From NCBI RefSeq assembly GCF_000004075.3, contig NC_026657.2, positions 7,130,001 to 7,194,000 of the forward strand: a stretch of 64,000 bases of DNA. Reading direction: 5' to 3'. Source of the stretch: Cucumis sativus (taxonomy: Eukaryota; Streptophyta; Magnoliopsida; Cucurbitales; Cucurbitaceae). The position numbers and the translations under genes were made by a program. This document shows, piece by piece, positions 14,331 to 27,609 of this stretch (its first letter is position 1; each line of letters opens with the position of its first letter). The notes beneath the pieces were generated by a model. It did not search any database. It was not told where the DNA came from and worked only from the letters and a program-made list of their open reading frames with translations.

Positions 14331-15830
14331 ACATACGGATGTGGTTGGAGAATCAAACCCTTCGCTCCTTTCTTTTGATGACGATAATTTAATCTTTTAA
14401 CCTATTGAACGATGATATATGTTTTAATCAATTAAACTATAATTGAATAAGTAGTTCAAATATGTTATTCCTTTTTTCTAAATTGTGATTAAGAAACAAA
14501 GTTGCTTATTGATAGAAAGAGTAAAGCATAGCTAACACTGACAAAAGAAATAGTTATCAACTAAAAATGTTTAAAAAGAGTTGAGGTTAACGTTTGCTCA
14601 TTAACCTTTCCTTTTCCTTTATTGGAGTTGGACTCAAATGCCATGAGTGTTCGGGCTCTAGTGGGCTGAGTAAATAAATGGAAAGATTGGGCTGAGCCCA
14701 TTTATTACCACAAGCCCAATGTTATTGCATTGACATTTTTCACAAAATCACACGCCCCAAAAATGTAGAATTTAACCTTTTATTCTATTTTACACTCAAA
14801 TTTGTTAGGAAAACAATACATACTCGTTCCGTTTATATTTTTTTGATTCTATAAACTTTCACCAATCTTTAATGTCTTTATGACATTATCAAAGAATAAT
14901 ATGAATGAATATTATTACTGCATAGGACTTGAAAGTTAAGAACTTTTGGTGAGGAATAATTTGAACCAACATCTATTAACACTAGTGAATATTACAGCTA
15001 TCAAAATACTATGGTCACTCTATCAACTCAACCGAATCTTGTATGTTCTTCTCTCTATGTCTTTTGATTCATATAAATGATTCCTCTAACTTTTAGTAAC
15101 GAAGTGTAAACCAATACCATTAAGTCAAGTTCATTTTGATAACTTATGTTTTTGTATTATTTTATGATAACATGATTCAATTGTACTCAATGTTGATTGG
15201 TCTAATCCTAAAGTTAAATGAAGAGTAAACTTTAGTTGGGTTGGAATGAATTATTTGTTATAAAAATTTAATTAAACCCAACTCAAAATAGCAAGGGTTA
15301 GAGTTTGGTACGTTACATCCTCATTAGATTTTGTTCAAATATAGATATAGATTTTTAGATAAGTCTAGAAAACCTCACTAACCTAACCAAGTAGGTTTAC
15401 ACCTCTACTAATAACTTATTAAAGTATGTAGATACAAAATATAGTAATTTGCTTGGCGCCTTTCTGTCCACGCCACGAATCCCTTCTCTCGTTAATTCTC
15501 CACGGAAATTGCTATGGCAACTCACAATTTCCCATAAGGTCGTGATATATGTTGAAGTCTCAAGTTTTATATTCGTTTTAGAGAACCCAATTCATCTTTC
15601 TCTTCGATTTCATTCTGATCAACGATTCAGCGTACAACAACCGCCTCAGTTTCTTTCTCATTCATTCAAATTCGTCGACTCATCTTCCCATTAATTTGGG
15701 GCCTCCAACTACCAAGAAGTCATACGTAAGACGCATTCTTTTTTGAAAATTTGTATTACCCACAATCTACAATATCGCGAGGAACGAATTTACTTCCGTG
15801 TTCTTCAACCCCAGTTGCAGACAGGAAGAT

Positions 15831-18800
15831 ATGGTGGGCTTGAAGCCGAATTTACCCTCTTGGACGAGTTTCTCATCGACCCGGGTTGATTTTGAGACAA
15901 ATGTTTCTTCTGCATCGGATTCCATCTTCAGAGACGGCGAAGAAGGACCATCGGAGCAGCCTCGCCGCTTATCTGATGCCAATTTGAGCTTTGGAGAAAG
16001 ATCCCTTTCCGCCGCTGGAGCCGCCTTTCTTTCTGCCATTCTCGTTAATCCCCTTGACGTTGCCAAGGTATGTTAAATTTCTACGAATTTATTATCGGGA
16101 TTTTGCCATTTCTTATTTGCTTTCATTTTCTTTAGAGCACGGTAGTTTCAATTACTAATATCCTTAGTTACTTCAAAGCGTTGCATATTTTTTAGTATCT
16201 TTTAGTTGATTGTTTGCTTTGATTATGTGTCTTTAGACAAGGTTGCAAGCACAAGCTGCTGGAGTCCCATATCAAGGGCAATGCCGGATGACAAGTTTAG
16301 AAACGAATACGGTGTGTCTGAATACCTTACTATGCATTGGTTTCAATATGTTTATATGAGACAGAGTCTGCAATTTTTGGATAATTTTACAATGAGCTGG
16401 AAGAGACTAGGACCATTATGGTAATTGTTGTCTCACGTTGCATATTGTCTTTGCGGGTGTGTACAAGAAAGAGTCTCTTATTATACTAGTTGTGATATTT
16501 CGGTAAACTTTTGCTTGATCGATCCTTAGGTGATTCCTAATTTGAGATGTTCATCGGTATCCAGCTCACGTTCTCTTCTTGGCCTTGAACCTAATTGTTC
16601 TCCAGAATGTAACCGGTACACGGGAACATTTGATGTGTTCAACAAGGTTATTCGTCAGGTTAGTTGAAAGTTTTGAGACTAATGCTAACTAAGGTTGTCC
16701 ATAAGTTTCATATATACATTATAGCTTTCACGGTTTTAGTGGAATGTAGTATTTAATGAAAGGATTGAGGTCTGGTTACTTATGTGCGTAAAGTTTGTTA
16801 ATATAGTAGCAGTGTTGATTTCTTTCACATTTCTATTTTCGAATAAAGGATCATTGTTTGGGGATATGGGGATCAGGCTGCTTCTAGCTGTTCTTATCCT
16901 GATTCCCAGGCGTTTTGTTATAGTATATTTGACATATCAGTAGCACTAAGAGCTAAACTTTTTTGCAGGAAGGTTTTCGGAGGTTGTGGCGAGGCACATA
17001 TGCAAGCTTAACTCTGGCTGTGCCAACCGTGAGTTCTGTTTTGTTTTTTGTTTTTTCTTTTTAGTGATGGATGTGTTCCTCATCTTGTCGTTTGCTCGTA
17101 GATACTTTTTTAGCTAAGATCTCTGTTCAGGGATTGAATTTTTGGTTCATCCTATCTGTCACTGCCAGGTTGGGATCTACATGCCTTGTTACGATATCTT
17201 CCGCAATTTGATGGAAGATTTTACCACCAAGAATGCTCCGAGTTTGACTCCATATGTTCCATTAGTTGCAGGATCAACTGCCCGCTCATTAGCAGTTGTA
17301 TCGTTATACCCTATTGAACTTGCACGGACCCGAATGCAGGTTTAGAACATCGCATATTGAGCTTGTGTTTAGTTATGACCATGATGCCACAATCCTTCAT
17401 CATATCTCAAGCTCTAGTTTTAAAGATTTTTCTTCCTTCCCTTCTCTAGGCATTTAGAGAAAAACAAACTGGCACTAAGCCTCCAGGAGTGTGGAAGACG
17501 CTGGTTGAGGTTGTCAACCCTACTAGGGGCAATCGCATTCAAGATTGTAAGTACTCCCATGATACCTTTTTTTATGATGCTTTGATGAAAGAGTGTATAA
17601 TGCATTGTAGTTGAAGTATAGTTTGATGTCTAATTAAATTTTGTATGGTTCAATAAGTATTGATTCCATTTCCAACAGTACAGAACTATCGTCTCTTATG
17701 GACTGGCCTTGGCGCTCAAATTGCTAGAGATGTTCCGTTCTCTGCCATCTGCTGGACAACACTTGAGCCTGTGAGAAAATTTCTGCTTAGCTGTTTGAGA
17801 AAAGCACATTTTAGCTATGACAATGTCTTGCTTCAGTAAGTTTGAGGATTTTGGTTTCCTTTTCTGTCCACCTTGTTTTGCAGTTAAGGAGGAAAATTCT
17901 AGGCCTAGTTGGGGAGGAAGCCAATGCAGCAAGTGTGCTTGGTGCAAATTTCTCGGCTGGCTTTATTGCTGGAAGTCTTGCAGCTGCTGCAACATGTCCG
18001 CTGGATGTCGCTAAAACACGAAGGCAAATCGAGGTTTCTACTACTATTTAAAGCTTCATCTATAATATATAGTTACATTTTTATAACTCAAGTCCCACAT
18101 TGTGAGCTGAAGTTGAGAGTCACTCATTCAGTTTCATTGGTTCCAAACCCAGCTAACATATATTATCGAAACCTTCACATTGTCTGGTTGATTTGTGGGG
18201 CTTTGATCTCTGAAATGGCTGGGAATGATTTATTAAAGTTTCATGTGAACTCCCTTCCGTTATGCTGAAAACAACTGCTCTGTCTTTGGACTTCAAATAT
18301 TGAACAACCCTTCTCTTTGTCTGTCTTTGGGAATGATTTATGGGTATCTATGGCTTGACGTCAGAACCATGTCTTTGACTCTTGTTCTCTGAATTCTCCT
18401 AAATTTTCTTCCCTCATCATATAGAGTTTTCCATCCTACCCCATGATTTAAAGCTTTGCATTTGCATATTTGGTAGTCATCTGGTGTTTCATTTGGTATT
18501 TTGCAGAGAGATCCTGAAAGGGCATTAAACATGACTACAAGAACAACTCTGGCCGAAATTTGGAGGTAAGTAGCAATTTTAGTACCAAGATTTCCATTGC
18601 CATTACTAGCTATTATTCTTGTTGTTGAATAACACAATACAATGCTTCTATTGCTATGGGTTTCATTATGCTTATAGACGGTGGTTCTTCGGATCAAGAT
18701 TTCGTTAATTGAAACTGTTTCTTTGGACAGGGATGGGCGAATCAAAGGAATGTTTACAGGAGTTGGTCCTCGTGTTGGTCGTGCCGGTCCATCTGTGGGG

Positions 18801-18875
18801 ATAGTCGTCTCGTTCTACGAAGTTATAAAGTATGCATTGTATCACAGACACCCAAAAGAAAGAATGAGTGAATAG
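15831..18875 (+). CDS. MTM1: Mitochondrial carrier MTM1 (SLC25A39/40 type)
   Basis: Ten exons: 15831-16067, 16237-16311, 16530-16658, 16969-17028, 17169-17339, 17450-17546, 17679-17770, 17884-18033, 18507-18565 and 18731-18875; 404 residues. It is an inner-membrane carrier of three Solcar repeats. The repeat signatures are NPLDVAKTRLQ (split by intron 1), YPIELARTRMQ and CPLDVAKTRRQ. The cysteine-containing insert after the first signature (RCSSVSSRSLLGLEPNCSPEC) is characteristic of the MTM1/SLC25A39 branch. Family members are linked to manganese loading of mitochondrial SOD and, in animals, to glutathione import. The ATG at 15831 is the first in frame; upstream in-frame sequence lacks ATG. 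A poly(A) signal AATAAA lies at 18982-18987. Confidence in the subfamily is high because the end GMFTGVGPRVGRAGPSVGIV also fits. Confidence 0.93.
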
Positions 18876-19985
18876 AGAGGAAGGCCCTTGGTATGTTCCT
18901 ATGTAATCTCAAGAAATCTCCTTTCCACAGATTCTTTAGGCCGAAGACCTTTGGATGCTTATAGACAGCAACTTCTAAAGAAATAAAATTCTCCTATGGG
19001 ACCTCGAGTCTCTGTCTTTTTTTTCCCCTTTATTTCAATACCAATCTCAATCTTTATACTGTCCAATTTTTCCACAAAACAATTTGTTCCATCAAAATTT
19101 TAGATGTACATGAACTTCGAATAGAACGAGAAGATCCTTTATACTAATAATCTAAGTAGCTCTATCAGTTTTCACTAGAATTCAAATATTATTTTGTCTC
19201 TACAGTCTATATGCTTTGATTCTATTTATTTTTTTATTGTTTCCTGAAGTGTTTATTCGGAAGCACTTACAAACTTTTATTGAGAAGCATTTTTCAAGTT
19301 TTTCAAAGCAACTCGTTCCAAGCATAATCTAAATTTTTTTTCCTTACAAACTCGACTGTTTTTTTTTTTTTTTTTTTATGCATTTTCAAGAGTCTTGAGT
19401 AAGAAACAAGGTTTGATTGGGTCAATGAATTTAAAACTTTGTAGAGTTCACATCATGTAGGTCATGATCTTGCTAGAAAAGGGCCAAAATGAGCTGGTAT
19501 TGAGTTTTATACACGACTGAATTGAGGTGTTAGTGCAAAATAATCGGATCCTCACAAGCAACAACTAATGAAAACTAACTTTCTGCCTTTGAAGCCTTAA
19601 AACGACAGTGCCATGTGATGTCAGTCGGTTCATCAATCATTTGGAGTCTTTGAATACATTGATTTTTAAGGATTTGGTGTTATTTCTTTCTAGGATTGGG
19701 TTGTGTAAACAAAAATCTCGTTCTTGTCCAATCAATAGAGGTCAATCCAAACGGGATGGTAAACATGAGATGCTTTGCAAAATGGATCCATCCAATGAAA
19801 TGAATAATGATAAAAAGAAAGTAATCGAATAAACAATGAATTAAATGGAGCAATTGATCAAAATCTGCGAAACCCAAATATACACTTTGATTTTATCACA
19901 AAAAGAGAGAAGAAAAGTTGGGTCTCGTTCCTTCTCAAACGTCCACAAACATCGCCTACATTGCTACAATCCTAGGAAGAAGAAC
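18876..19985. other. Convergent 3' spacer between MTM1 and the AG peptide gene
   Basis: About 1.1 kb between two genes that point toward each other. It contains the MTM1 3' UTR with its poly(A) signal, a long T run (19361-19377) and otherwise ordinary AT-rich sequence. Open frames at 19608-19832 (+) and 19680-19877 (-) overlap each other and show no family. Part of the right side is probably 3' UTR of the arabinogalactan peptide. Confidence 0.6.
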
Positions 19986-20375
19986 TCAATTCAGAAAAAA
20001 ATTGTAAGAAGATGCATCAAGAGGGTGAATTAGATACGTGAGAACCAACGCCAGTAGCATCAGAACGTACGCAATCCCCTGATCAATGGAAGTCCCTGTG
20101 TTTCACAATTACAAAATCAACATTATTCCCCTATTTGTCACAACAGAAATCCCTAACCCTAATAATTTGAAAGCAAGACCTAGATTATCCAGTGTGAATC
20201 AACAAACAAGAGAAGAAGAGTGCATAAACAAGAAATGTAGGTAGATACCGTCGCTAGAAGGAGCGGGAGCGGGAGCAGGTGTGGCGTCAACGAGTGGAGA
20301 AAGAATGAAGAAGATGAGAGAGAAGAAGGTGAAGAGAGCTTTGAAAGCCCTAGAAGTAGAATTGAAAGACTCCAT
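19986..20375 (-). CDS. Arabinogalactan peptide, AGP16/AGP20 type
   Basis: Two exons on the minus strand, 20375-20249 and 20095-19986, encode 78 residues. The gene is too short to show as one open frame. Parts: a signal peptide (1-31, hydrophobic FFSLIFFIL, likely cut after VDA); a very short mature region TPAPAPAPSSDG whose Ala-Pro repeats are expected to be hydroxylated and O-glycosylated with arabinogalactan; and a conserved GPI-anchor signal with SIDQGIAYVLMLLALVLTYL followed by HPLDASSYNFF. The mature peptide should sit at the outer plasma membrane or wall. The C-terminal IDQGIAY and HPLDASS patterns match the AGP16/20/41 group specifically. The splice G|GG joins the two halves in frame. 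Overlapping longer frames on both strands are shadows. Confidence 0.9.
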
Positions 20376-20506
20376 TGATGGATGGCTGAATTCTCCTTCT
20401 CCAAAAGGAAATGAAATGTGTGGAAGCTCTGATCAAAATCCAAATGGGTTGGAAGAAGGAAGAGGAGAGAGTAGTGGGGCGGAGGATAATGTGGTGATTT
20501 CCGTTT

Positions 20507-20514
20507 TTTATATA
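20507..20514 (-). promoter_or_regulatory. TATA-like box of the AG peptide gene
   Basis: TATATAAA on the minus strand, about 135 bases upstream of the start codon at 20375, followed by a pyrimidine-rich leader with no ATG. Position and sequence fit a core promoter. Confidence 0.45.
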
Positions 20515-22424
20515 TAAAAACAAACAGAGAGAGAATTGAGAACAAAACGGCAAATGCCAATATAACTCACCTCCACAATTTCCCTTTTTCTTTTCTTTTT
20601 TTTCCTTACCATTTTTACTTCCTAAATTATTTTGCAAAATACTTATTTTACAAATTATACTCTCTTTCTTCATTAAACAAAAAAAAAAAAAAACAATTTT
20701 GGTTCCTAAACTTCCATAAATTTTATACTTAAATCGAACATAGCTCTCTCTACGTGTTATACATACACTTTTGACCAACGTCCATTATTGTACTAGAACG
20801 AAATAAAATTTGAATCTTATGATAAATGTTCTATCTAGCTTAGATGATATGTTATTTTGGTGTCAAATAAAACTAAATTTGTTAGATTAGAACAAATTTT
20901 AAAATTAATCTTGAATTTAATTGAAAAATGAATTTAAAAGTTATATCTAAATTACACTGAGGTGGTTGAGAGTATTCAAATTTATTTTCCAATTAAGAAT
21001 TAGATTATATTCAAGTTTATTTCCAATTTTATTTTTCTTTTGGCAATTAAATTATATTCAAGTATATATGAGTTACAATTAAGCCACATTTAATTTATTT
21101 TGTTAAACCATATAATAAAATTGTATTGGTTTTGTTTTTTCTTTGATTGAAGATATTTGATTACAAGGCCATGTGATGGGTCCAACCGACAGTCTGTACA
21201 CTTAGTTGGCAACCATTCATTAGTTGATAGAATCTGTACATAAGATGGGTCCCATTCATAATCTTAACGTTTACAATTCTAAATTTTCAACTAATATTAA
21301 CGGCTATATTAAGTTTCCTTGATGTATTGTACATATAATTTACAAAGGTTTAAATACTTTCCATTTTAGTTTATTCATATGATTACAAAATGTCTATTTT
21401 TATTACTTTTAAAACCCAACCATTTTTGTCCCCACTTTTATTAAAAAAGAAAGAAAGAAAGAGACAATGTCTATAACCAATTCAAAGTAGAGATTAAATA
21501 GTATTTAATTTTTACTATATATTGAAGATATACAACATATATATGTATGTATATATATTTATCTTATTGTTAAATTACACTTTTTTAATTGAAAAGTAAT
21601 GTTAGGATCTGATTTCAAACAATCCCATCCTCTTTTTGGTAATTGTATTAAAGATTACTATAATCACATCCATTTGAATAGGATAAAAAAAATGGATTCT
21701 AAAGTAGCAAATTTACTTAATATATATTTTGTCTTGAATTTAATTCTATTATAATTTATCATCTTTAGTAATAGATGAATTTTTAAAAAAAATTAACGAA
21801 AATCATTATGGCATTACTAATAATCAGTAATGAGGTTGAAACAAACACTCTTTACAAACCCCACTCAGAATCATAAAATCACAAAAACAACTAAGAGATA
21901 CTGCCACCATCCTATTCATTCAACGTCGGTATATATATGCAATTTGAAAATAATGGTCCATCAAAATCAGTAAATGTTTCAATCATGGACGTAGACCGGT
22001 CTTCCTGCAGCCAACCCTGCATTTGGAATAGATTTTATAGGAAGAAAAGGTTCTATTATACTGAAGAAAACAACAAAATATCCTAAGCCAAAACAGTCTA
22101 ATCTCTTTAACCCCACAGCCAGGCTACATCTGTCGGTATTGTCATCTATATGGATTCTATAGAATAACAAAATTCAAAATTCAAAATTTTATGTAATCTA
22201 TTGGCGACCAGATCAATGTTTTTTTAAAGCTCAATGCACAGTAAAGCACAATAGTTTTTATTATTAGTAATGCCATAAAGAAGAGAAAGCATAGTTGAAG
22301 TGAAAATATGACAAGAACACCCTTAAACTCAAGACATTTTGCATTTAGATTTGGATTTTTTCTTTTAAAGTTATGAAGGAAGGAAAACCTCTTATTATAA
22401 TTTTTTTAAAAAAATAGATGATGC

Positions 22425-22550
22425 AAAACTAAGCCTCAGGGCTTCACAAAGGCGTGTGTTTGAGGCACACCTTATTTTGTAACGAGGGCGAGGTGCTAGA
22501 TCTAAACCTTGGGCCTAGATGCACACCCAAGAGGGATTTTTAAAACACTG
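22425..22550. repeat. Degenerate GAGGC-type interspersed repeat remnant
   Basis: A short island contains AAGCCTCAGGGCTTCACAAA, GTTTGAGGCACACC, GAGGGCGAGGTGC and CCTTGGGCCTAG, then ends TTTTTAAAACACTGG. Repeated GAGGC/GCCTC words with an A-rich end after 'TTTTTAAAACACTGG' resemble a widespread class of plant interspersed repeats built from GAGGCGAGGCGC-like words. The family assignment is from memory. The copy looks old and is non-coding. Confidence 0.35.
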
Positions 22551-23658
22551 GAAACCAACTTTTGAGAAATATTATCAATCAATAGAGGATTTGGGAACAG
22601 GTAATACCTGGCACTCACTGTAAAATGAATGTTTTAGGTTGGAAGAGAAAGCCAGTGATCTGCAAGTGACAATGGAAAAATCCTCAAACACTTAACAACT
22701 TGAAGGAAAAGTTGAATTAAGATGTCAATCAAGCATGGGGTCTGTAGAATATGGCACACAATCCCACCACATGCAATGTTAAAAGTAAGAAAGGCCTACC
22801 ACATGTGGATGGTAGGATGAACAATGCTGTTCTCAACTATGATGCCAATGCCACAAGCCTCACTCTTCATCACACAAACGGTCCCAAAACATAAAAAACA
22901 AAAGACACCTCATTGACGCAAATGGAAGACCTATATAGATTGCGTATGGATTAGAATAATGGGAGTGTGACCCCTACGTTAACAAGCCAATACAGAGAGA
23001 ATCTGTATTTTCAGATTGTATATTTACTCGATAAAAATAAAAGACAAAATCACACAGGTACAACCTCCATTAACATGACCTGCAATCAGGAAATTCAAGC
23101 AGTCAATCATCTAGCGCAGTATAGGAAAACACACAAACGAATGGGCTTGTCACTAAGGTGAATATGGTAGGAGTAACTTTAAAGCGACAGCATAATACAA
23201 AATATAAAATTAATTGTCTTTTAGTGTACGTGTGTGTGTCTGCATGCATATATGTGCGAACTGCAAGTGAGTATTTTATTTGGGACTGGGCATTGGAAAG
23301 GGGCGGATTTCCATATGACATTTAAATTTATATTTTATACTGGTGTCATATTGCATATTCGTTCTAAGAATTAAATAATGTTTTTCCAGCTTGATCATAT
23401 TCTCCCCAAAAAGATTTAGATATTGAAACTGGAAGGATATTTTCTTCCATACATTTTTCTAGAAGACCAGCTGGCAATTTGTCACCTTATACATTTGCAC
23501 GTATTTTGAAAGATATTTTGCAGTCAATGCCATATTTAGGTCGTAGGATGCCAATAATCATCAGACTACTAGGTCAAAAACACATGGTACCAAATTAACA
23601 GTTAAAGCATCCTCCGTTGCCACCAAAAAATAAATTCCATTTCACCTTATTTGCCTTG

Positions 23659-26600
23659 TCAGACGGCCAAACTTGGGTCTGCTGTCCCCGAAGCATTTCC
23701 CTCTCCTGTAAGAATCTGGTCAGGATCCTGCATCATAAAAGCACAAACAAGTGAGTCGTATTTGTTGTAGGAAATGAAATAGTTTGAAAATATGCATGTG
23801 AACTGACCTCCATTCCCCATTTGATATAATCTGGCGACTCACAAGCCTTGTATTCATCAACCAAACTTTCGATTATATCTCTTGATTCATCAAACTCAGA
23901 GAGGTCATTGTCCTGTTCAATGGTAATTGTTTGTTTCGATATTAGACTATGATCAAGTGAACAATTCATAAGGTTAAATCTACCACACCAATCATGTAGT
24001 GCCAAAATGGCTTGCCTAGACTAATACATTACTAGCCAAATTTCGTTACAATATTTACTCCTGACACAAGATGTTCAACTAGAATGAATAAACAATAAGT
24101 CTTCAATTGGGGCAGAAAATATTGGAACAGAAGTCTTACAGCAAACATTGGGAACTTCCGATAGTTGTCAAGAAAAGCTTGCTTCTTTCTCAACTTCTCA
24201 TACTGGCTCAAACACTTGCTGAAAAGATGCCGGATACTGGTATGGCTAGCTAACATAAGACCACTGACCTGAAAATTATTTTTTCCAGTGAGCATTTAGA
24301 AGTAAAAAAGATGACATGAGATTGAATTTAGCGACAAAAAAATGACAAAGTATTAAATTAATAGCAGACTGAGAAGAAGTTAAAAAGGGATCTGAACTGT
24401 ATATTACGTACCCTATGGGCAGTTTGAACATATGGAGATTTCCGTGAGAGTGCAACCTAAAACAAGCCAGCATATATGTTTTTATGAATCAACAGAGAAA
24501 AGTAACTAAGAAAATTGGAATATAAAAAAAATGTTGATTTTACTGTTAAGAGAAACCTGAATGCTGGCAGGCCCCCACTCAATAAAATTCACCAGCTTTC
24601 TTTCACGTATTCTCTGCAAACTTTCATGAACCTGTACCATAGTGGAAACATCAAAATACATCCATAGCAAACTTGCAATAAATTACGTATTTACCCTTTT
24701 TTTCTTTTTCAGGCGTTTTGAACATCAATACCTGTGTAGGGTCCACTTCTCCCTGTATGATATTCAATATTGATATGTATTTTGCTTGACTAGCTTCTTT
24801 TGTTCGAGCATACGAGGAGACCATAATATTTTTTGTCTGTAAATGAGCATAATGCCATAGTGTCAGATGAAAGGCACGAATTGGTTTTTTTTTCTTCCAT
24901 AAGAATGAAATCAACAAAAAGCTCTTACCTGGAGAAGTCTTCTCATGACATCAAGAACAGTGGTTTTCCTTATCACATTAGCCTGCAAGGAAGATGCACA
25001 ACTTTGATCATATATTGCTAGAAACTTTCTTACAAGCAAGCAAATCATGCCAAGTGATAAATCACCAGAAATATAAGTGATCACACACACACACAAAATC
25101 ACATTCGATGCTCGAAGAAGTTCTATGGATGGATAATGAAACTATTTAATATCAATAAGTTATAAGCACAGAAAAAAATACCTGGCGCTCAACCGTGAGT
25201 GGTGTGTATCCTGTCATTAGAAAATGGCATCTTGGTGTTGGAATTAGAGAGGCCAAGAGTCCAACCAAGTCATTGTTCATATATCCTGGGTATCTCAAAG
25301 TGGTTGTGCTAGCTGACATTACAGTCGACACTAAGGAGTTTGTTTGTGCAAAGGTTGGATTTGATAGATGAAGGCGTTCTACAGCTATTCTATTTAGGGC
25401 AGTATTATCAAGAACAACAACACAATCAGCATTGAGTGTTAGTCGCTTTAAAGTCAAAAGTGAGTTGTAAGGCTGGACTACAACATCACTTGTTTCCATC
25501 TGATTAGGAAAAACACTGTACGTCTGAACCAGTTTTTTGCTGTAGCGATCATTCAGAGTCTCCAGAAGATATGAACCCATGCCTGCATTACATTAAGTGA
25601 TAAACTCAATCATACTTCTAGTCCTCAAAAGTCCTCTTAATCTTGGCTTACTCTAACGTATTCTCTTTTGATTTCGACAGAATGCACATTCACACAACTT
25701 CATTGGAGATAAAATGATTAGACCCCTAAACATCGTGAATTAAACCTCCTCTTTCTTTTTCTTGTATTTTTTGCTTCAAATATTTCTGCAAACCAATCAC
25801 TATCAATCATCCAAATTCTGAAGAATCAATAACTTAGATAAACAAAAATTAGGATTTTCAGTGCTTCAAATCTTGAATCAATTTGAACAGTTTCTTTACT
25901 TAAAAATACATGCACGCACAATACAAATAACTGTCTGGGTAAACAATTGAAACAAAAAAATTAAGATTCTTTTTTAAATGAACATAAAAATCTGTCTGAA
26001 TTTTACATTACAGCAATGCCTTCCAATTATCATTTGCCCAGTACAGATATAAAACTAATGATAAAGACAGGAAAGGTTAGAAGGAAGTGCAGAAGATACC
26101 CGATCCTGTCCCTCCAGCAATTGAGTGGCATAGAACAAAACCCTCAAGGCTATCGCTTCCATCTGCTTCTCTGTCAATCATGTCCATGATATCCTCTTCA
26201 ACGCCCTTTCCCTGATCCAGTCTTCAAATCAATTTCAAAAAGATACAACATGGATAGCATGGTTCTAAGAAGTATGTCAAGTAAATTTGTTGTGTACAGA
26301 TTTTAGATCATAAAATGTCAGCATGTCTGTAATGAGAATTTTAAAACTAAAAAGGAAAAAAATATTGGCAAAAAGAAAACCTGATGATATCCACTGGCCC
26401 AGTTATTTCCAGCACCACCTCCATGATCTGAAACAAAGATGTTCTCGTGGTTGTAGAGATTTCGATATTCACTGTTCTGGATACCATTAATGACCCTGGG
26501 CTCCAGGTCAATAAGTAAAGCTCTTGGTATGTAGTGCTGATCATCGGCTTGATAGAAGAATACATCTTTCCGGTCACCTCCCTGCATATATTATACAATA

Positions 26601-27338
26601 TGTTCACATCCTTCCACTGAAATGTATCTGCAACTTATGCATACAATATCTTATATATGACTAAAATCAAATTCATTGTGACCCAGTACTACTAATATAC
26701 GTAATCTAAAATCTCTCAGCTCCCATAAAACTTCTGTCATATGATAAGAGCTGGAATGAAACGAAGATCAGAGAATCTGATTCAAGGTCATGAAAAAATT
26801 ACAATAGTGGACTACGCCAGAAACCAAACACATCTCTCCCACCGACGCCCCAGAGACAAAGTGCTGTTGAATTGTCAATAACCCCTTCGCGTAGCCGTTC
26901 ATTTCCACCACCAGAGTCCAAAGCCAAAGAAAATCGCAAGCGAATTACCCAATCACCCTACAATTCTAGCTGGTTAAAACCCTCATTATACAATTCCCCA
27001 CTTATCTTCTAAAATCTTACAACTAACACATTCTAAAAGGCAGGTATATGTTTATATATTATCATACAACCTAAACACTTCATTTCCTCGTCTCTCCCCC
27101 AATTTACCAAGCAACCACACCGACGCTCGTACGTACATAGTACATTACACATATAAATAAATTAAAAGAAAATACACCAGTGTACGAAGAAGAGAAGCAA
27201 AGCAAGGACCTGAGTAGCAAAATCTTCAAGAATGCCGTCTTTGCTGATTCCATGCTCGAGGCAAAGCTGCTTCCAGAACTCCATTCCGATCTGGTTCCCA
27301 CATTGTCCAACTTGAAGAGTGATGATCTCTCTCGGCAT
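23659..27338 (-). CDS. TUBG: Gamma-tubulin
   Basis: Ten exons on the minus strand: 27338-27210, 26581-26381, 26211-26100, 25582-25182, 24982-24929, 24836-24732, 24631-24557, 24456-24412, 24268-24140, then 23912-23808, and a short last exon 23727-23659 (eleven in all). The product is 474 residues, the length I recall for Arabidopsis TUBG1/2. It nucleates microtubules as part of the gamma-tubulin ring complex at the nuclear envelope, cortex and spindle. Visible marks: the N-terminal [18 protein letters not shown], the GTP-binding loop AGGTGSGMG at 142-150, and the gamma-specific [16 protein letters not shown]. The C-terminal tail ends in [14 protein letters not shown], without the acidic tail of alpha and beta tubulins. 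All splice borders are GT-AG and every exon is in phase. Confidence 0.97.
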
Positions 27339-27609
27339 ATTCCCAGGGAAATTAGGGCTAAGCAGAAGCAAAAATATGTTGTAAACAAGAATCTGGGAAT
27401 GGCGGGGGGAAGCCTTTTTGAATGGGAAGAACGAAGAAGAAAGAGAGGGAAAGGAAAGGACTGATGAAGTGAAATTTTAATGGAATTTTTGGTTTTCTAT
27501 TTGGAGTAAAAATGAGAGTGGAAGAAAGCTAAGGCTAAAGCTCTTCCGTTCAGACCGCGCACCAACTCCGGCTGAAAGTGACCGATGCTAACTTACACCA
27601 CCGTAAACT

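Larger units (their letters stand above)
10354..15830. other. Long spacer between CRF and MTM1 genes
   Basis: About 5.5 kb without a supported protein gene. The first 280 bases are the CRF 3' UTR. A weak fold-back lies at 11121-11229 (22-base imperfect arms around CTAAACTTT/AAAGTTTAG). Open frames at 12299-12610 and 13429-13710 show no family features. The stretch 13820-14330 is unusually rich in promoter motifs and is listed separately. A second patch of GGGCT/AGCCC words lies at 14650-14725. From about 15440 to 15830 the sequence is pyrimidine-rich and probably belongs to the MTM1 leader. Confidence 0.55.
20376..23658. other. Spacer between AG peptide and gamma-tubulin genes
   Basis: About 3.3 kb. 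The left 150 bases are leader and promoter of the AG peptide gene; the last few hundred bases are probably 3' UTR of gamma-tubulin. Between them I see AT-rich DNA with loosely repeated words (ATTATATTCAAGTTTATTT near 21010 and ATTATATTCAAGTATAT near 21052) and a GC-rich repeat remnant at 22425-22550. Open frames at 21979-22170, 22967-23161 and 23103-23321 have no family resemblance. Confidence 0.55.

Noticed and set aside
14313-14410. Short ATG frame and C-box-like TGATGA words after the orphan promoter cluster
   Set aside because: The frame is 25 codons without features, and no D box or guide arrangement of a snoRNA could be found.
18338-18745. Minus-strand 135-codon frame over MTM1 exons 9-10
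   Set aside because: Overlaps conserved Solcar exons on the other strand; no family.
20180-20778. Minus-strand frames of 126 and 142 codons over the AG peptide gene
   Set aside because: They are low-complexity shadows of the pyrimidine-rich leader; the two-exon AG peptide explains the locus with a conserved protein.
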